A stretch of DNA of 5,193 bases. Source: a bacterium (lineage in GTDB: Bacteria; Patescibacteriota; Minisyncoccia; Phycocordibacterales; Phycocordibacteraceae). Positions 4,093 to 5,193 of this stretch are shown here, in pieces. The stretch is from contig JAJZRH010000042.1 of the NCBI GenBank assembly GCA_021802795.1, positions 1-5,193 on the forward strand, given 5' to 3'. A program made the translations under genes and the position numbers. A model generated the notes under the pieces. It did not search any database. It was not told where the DNA came from and saw only the letters and a program-made list of their open reading frames with translations. How positions within the stretch are numbered: the first letter of the stretch is position 1; the number at the start of each line of letters is the position of its first letter.

Positions 4093-5193
4093 ATGCTCAA
4101 GCGGCTTGAAATAGTCGGGTTCAAATCGTTCGCCAAGAAAACCATCTTGGATTTTTCGAGCGCGACCACGGCCATCGTCGGCCCGAACGGCTCCGGCAAA
4201 TCGAACGTGGCGGAGGCGTTCCGTTTTGCGCTCGGCGAGCAGTCCATGAAGAGCATGCGCGGCAAGCGCGCCGAGGACCTCATTTTCAACGGTTCGCATA
4301 CGGCGCCGCGCGCTAACCGCGCCTCGGTCGTCATCACGTTCGATAATTCGCGCCGGCAGTTCAAGATAGATTTCGACGAGGTGTCCATCGAGCGCGCGGT
4401 GTTCCGCGACGGCACGAGCGAGTACTCCATCAACGGCTCGCGCGTGCGGCTCCGCGACATTGAAGAACTGCTTGCGGGTGCGAATATCGGCGAGACCGGC
4501 CACCACATCATCTCCCAGGGCGAGGCCGATCGCATCCTGCTTGCGAGCAATCGCGAGCGCCGCGCGATGCTTGAAGACGCGCTCGGGCTGAAAATTTACG
4601 AATTCAAGAAGCAGGAGGCGGAGCGGAAGCTCCTGAAGACCGAGGACAACATCGCGCAGATAAATTCGCTCCGCCGCGAGCTCGCGCCGCACCTGCGCTT
4701 CCTGGAGAACCAGGTGAAGAAGCTGGAACGGGCGGATGCGCTCCGCGCCGAGCTCACCGGTCTTGCGCAGACGTATTTCGCAATGGAAGATGCGTACCTT
4801 GCGCATGAGAAGGTGCGGGTCGCCGCCGAGAAGCGGGATGCATCGGAGCGCCTTGCCGCCGCCTCCGCGGAGCTCGCCGGCATTGAAGAGCGCGCGACCA
4901 CCGACGCCGAGGGCACGGAGCGCCTCGCGCGCGTGCGCACGGCGGAGCGGGAAGTCGAGCGCATCAGCGGCGAGCGCGCCACGCTCGCGCGCGACATCGG
5001 GCGGGTGGAAGGCGCGCTCAACGCCGCCAAGGAGCGTAGTGAGCGCGTCGCGCGCGAGCCGTATGCCAAAGTGCCGCGCGAAGATCTCACCGCGCTCGCA
5101 AAAGAGGTCGGCAAACAAGCCGAGGAAGCGACGACGCCGGAGGCGATGCTCGCGGCGCTCTCCGCGATACGCAAGGTGATCGCGGCATTCGTG
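4093..5193 (+). CDS. smc: Chromosome segregation protein SMC, N-terminal part
   Basis: 367 codons are visible and the frame runs off the right edge; full SMC proteins have roughly 1000-1200 residues. SMC is a dimeric ATPase that organises and segregates the chromosome, usually with ScpA and ScpB, neither of which is in the window. The N-terminal half of the ATPase head is intact: MLKRLEIVGFKSFAKKT (1-17), the Walker A loop GPNGSGKSN (30-38), MRGKRAEDLIFNGS (55-68), YSINGSRVRLRDI (111-123) and the Q-loop region ISQGEADRILL (140-150, Q142). From about residue 168 the sequence turns into the charged, Ala/Glu/Arg-rich heptads of the first coiled-coil arm. The Walker B and ABC signature motifs would lie beyond the window. 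The ATG at 4093 follows its -10 box closely and gives the standard family N-terminus. Confidence 0.96.
   Translation, partial: MLKRLEIVGFKSFAKKTILDFSSATTAIVGPNGSGKSNVAEAFRFALGEQSMKSMRGKRAEDLIFNGSHTAPRANRASVVITFDNSRRQFKIDFDEVSIERAVFRDGTSEYSINGSRVRLRDIEELLAGANIGETGHHIISQGEADRILLASNRERRAMLEDALGLKIYEFKKQEAERKLLKTEDNIAQINSLRRELAPHLRFLENQVKKLERADALRAELTGLAQTYFAMEDAYLAHEKVRVAAEKRDASERLAAASAELAGIEERATTDAEGTERLARVRTAEREVERISGERATLARDIGRVEGALNAAKERSERVAREPYAKVPREDLTALAKEVGKQAEEATTPEAMLAALSAIRKVIAAFV
4240..4271 (+). repeat. Segment of smc duplicated at 3419-3450
   Basis: This is the parent copy of the 32-base exact direct repeat, lying in smc codons for SMKSMRGKRA (residues 51-60) between the Walker A loop and the Q-loop. 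It reads smoothly in frame within a conserved SMC region, so this copy is taken as the original. Confidence 0.9.

Noticed and set aside
4118..4131. A GGGTTCAAATC string resembling a tRNA T-loop
   Set aside because: It encodes VGFKS in the conserved SMC N-terminus, and no acceptor stem or anticodon arm fits around it.
3970..5118. A 382-codon open frame on the minus strand opposite smc
   Set aside because: It lies antisense to an unmistakable SMC head and coiled coil. Its Ala/Arg/Leu-rich content is what G/C-rich codons produce on the opposite strand, and it runs across the smc promoter and terminator.

Overview
The window reads as a chromosomal segment of a small-genome bacterium, most likely a Patescibacteria/CPR lineage of the Parcubacteria type. 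The clues are the gene order rpmF - nusB - rnc - smc, a ribosomal protein L32 that has lost all four zinc cysteines, a NusB fused to a Nudix domain, and start codons placed directly behind -10 elements (leaderless or nearly leaderless mRNAs). The lineage is inferred from gene content and style; no rRNA is present to confirm it. GC content is high by eye, with strong G/C third positions in the core genes. All supported genes are on the + strand.

Layout. Positions 3-278 hold the 3' end of an unrecognised gene, closed by a strong intrinsic terminator (298-330). Next come rpmF (L32, 357-716, with a long low-complexity tail) and a 200-base intergenic stretch rich in hairpins that ends in a GC-rich terminator (855-888). 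An extended -10 promoter then drives nusB-Nudix (917-1810). A 105-base element with 25-bp arms (1816-1920) separates it from rnc (1968-2657), followed by a YbjQ/UPF0145 gene (2679-3026). An accessory stretch (about 3030-4040) carries two small membrane-protein genes (3141-3350 and 3567-4025). Between them lies a scar made of a diverged copy of an smc 5' segment joined to a copy of the rnc 3' end. A clean terminator (4043-4071) precedes smc (4093 to beyond the right edge).

How the genes relate. The core genes are housekeeping: ribosome (L32), transcription and rRNA synthesis (NusB), double-stranded RNA processing (RNase III) and chromosome organisation (SMC). Most seem to be separate transcription units, because promoters and terminators sit between them. 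Two expression styles coexist. rnc, ybjQ-like and smc have -10 boxes 7-9 bases before the ATG and no usable Shine-Dalgarno. The two small membrane-protein genes have TTGACA -35 boxes, leaders of about 45-60 bases and good Shine-Dalgarno sequences.

Points most worth a second look: the long hairpin just upstream of the RNase III gene; the smc/rnc duplication scar, in which a copied rnc 3' end now supplies a consensus -35 box; and the NusB-Nudix fusion with an altered Nudix box. No CRISPR array, insertion sequence, tRNA or rRNA was seen.
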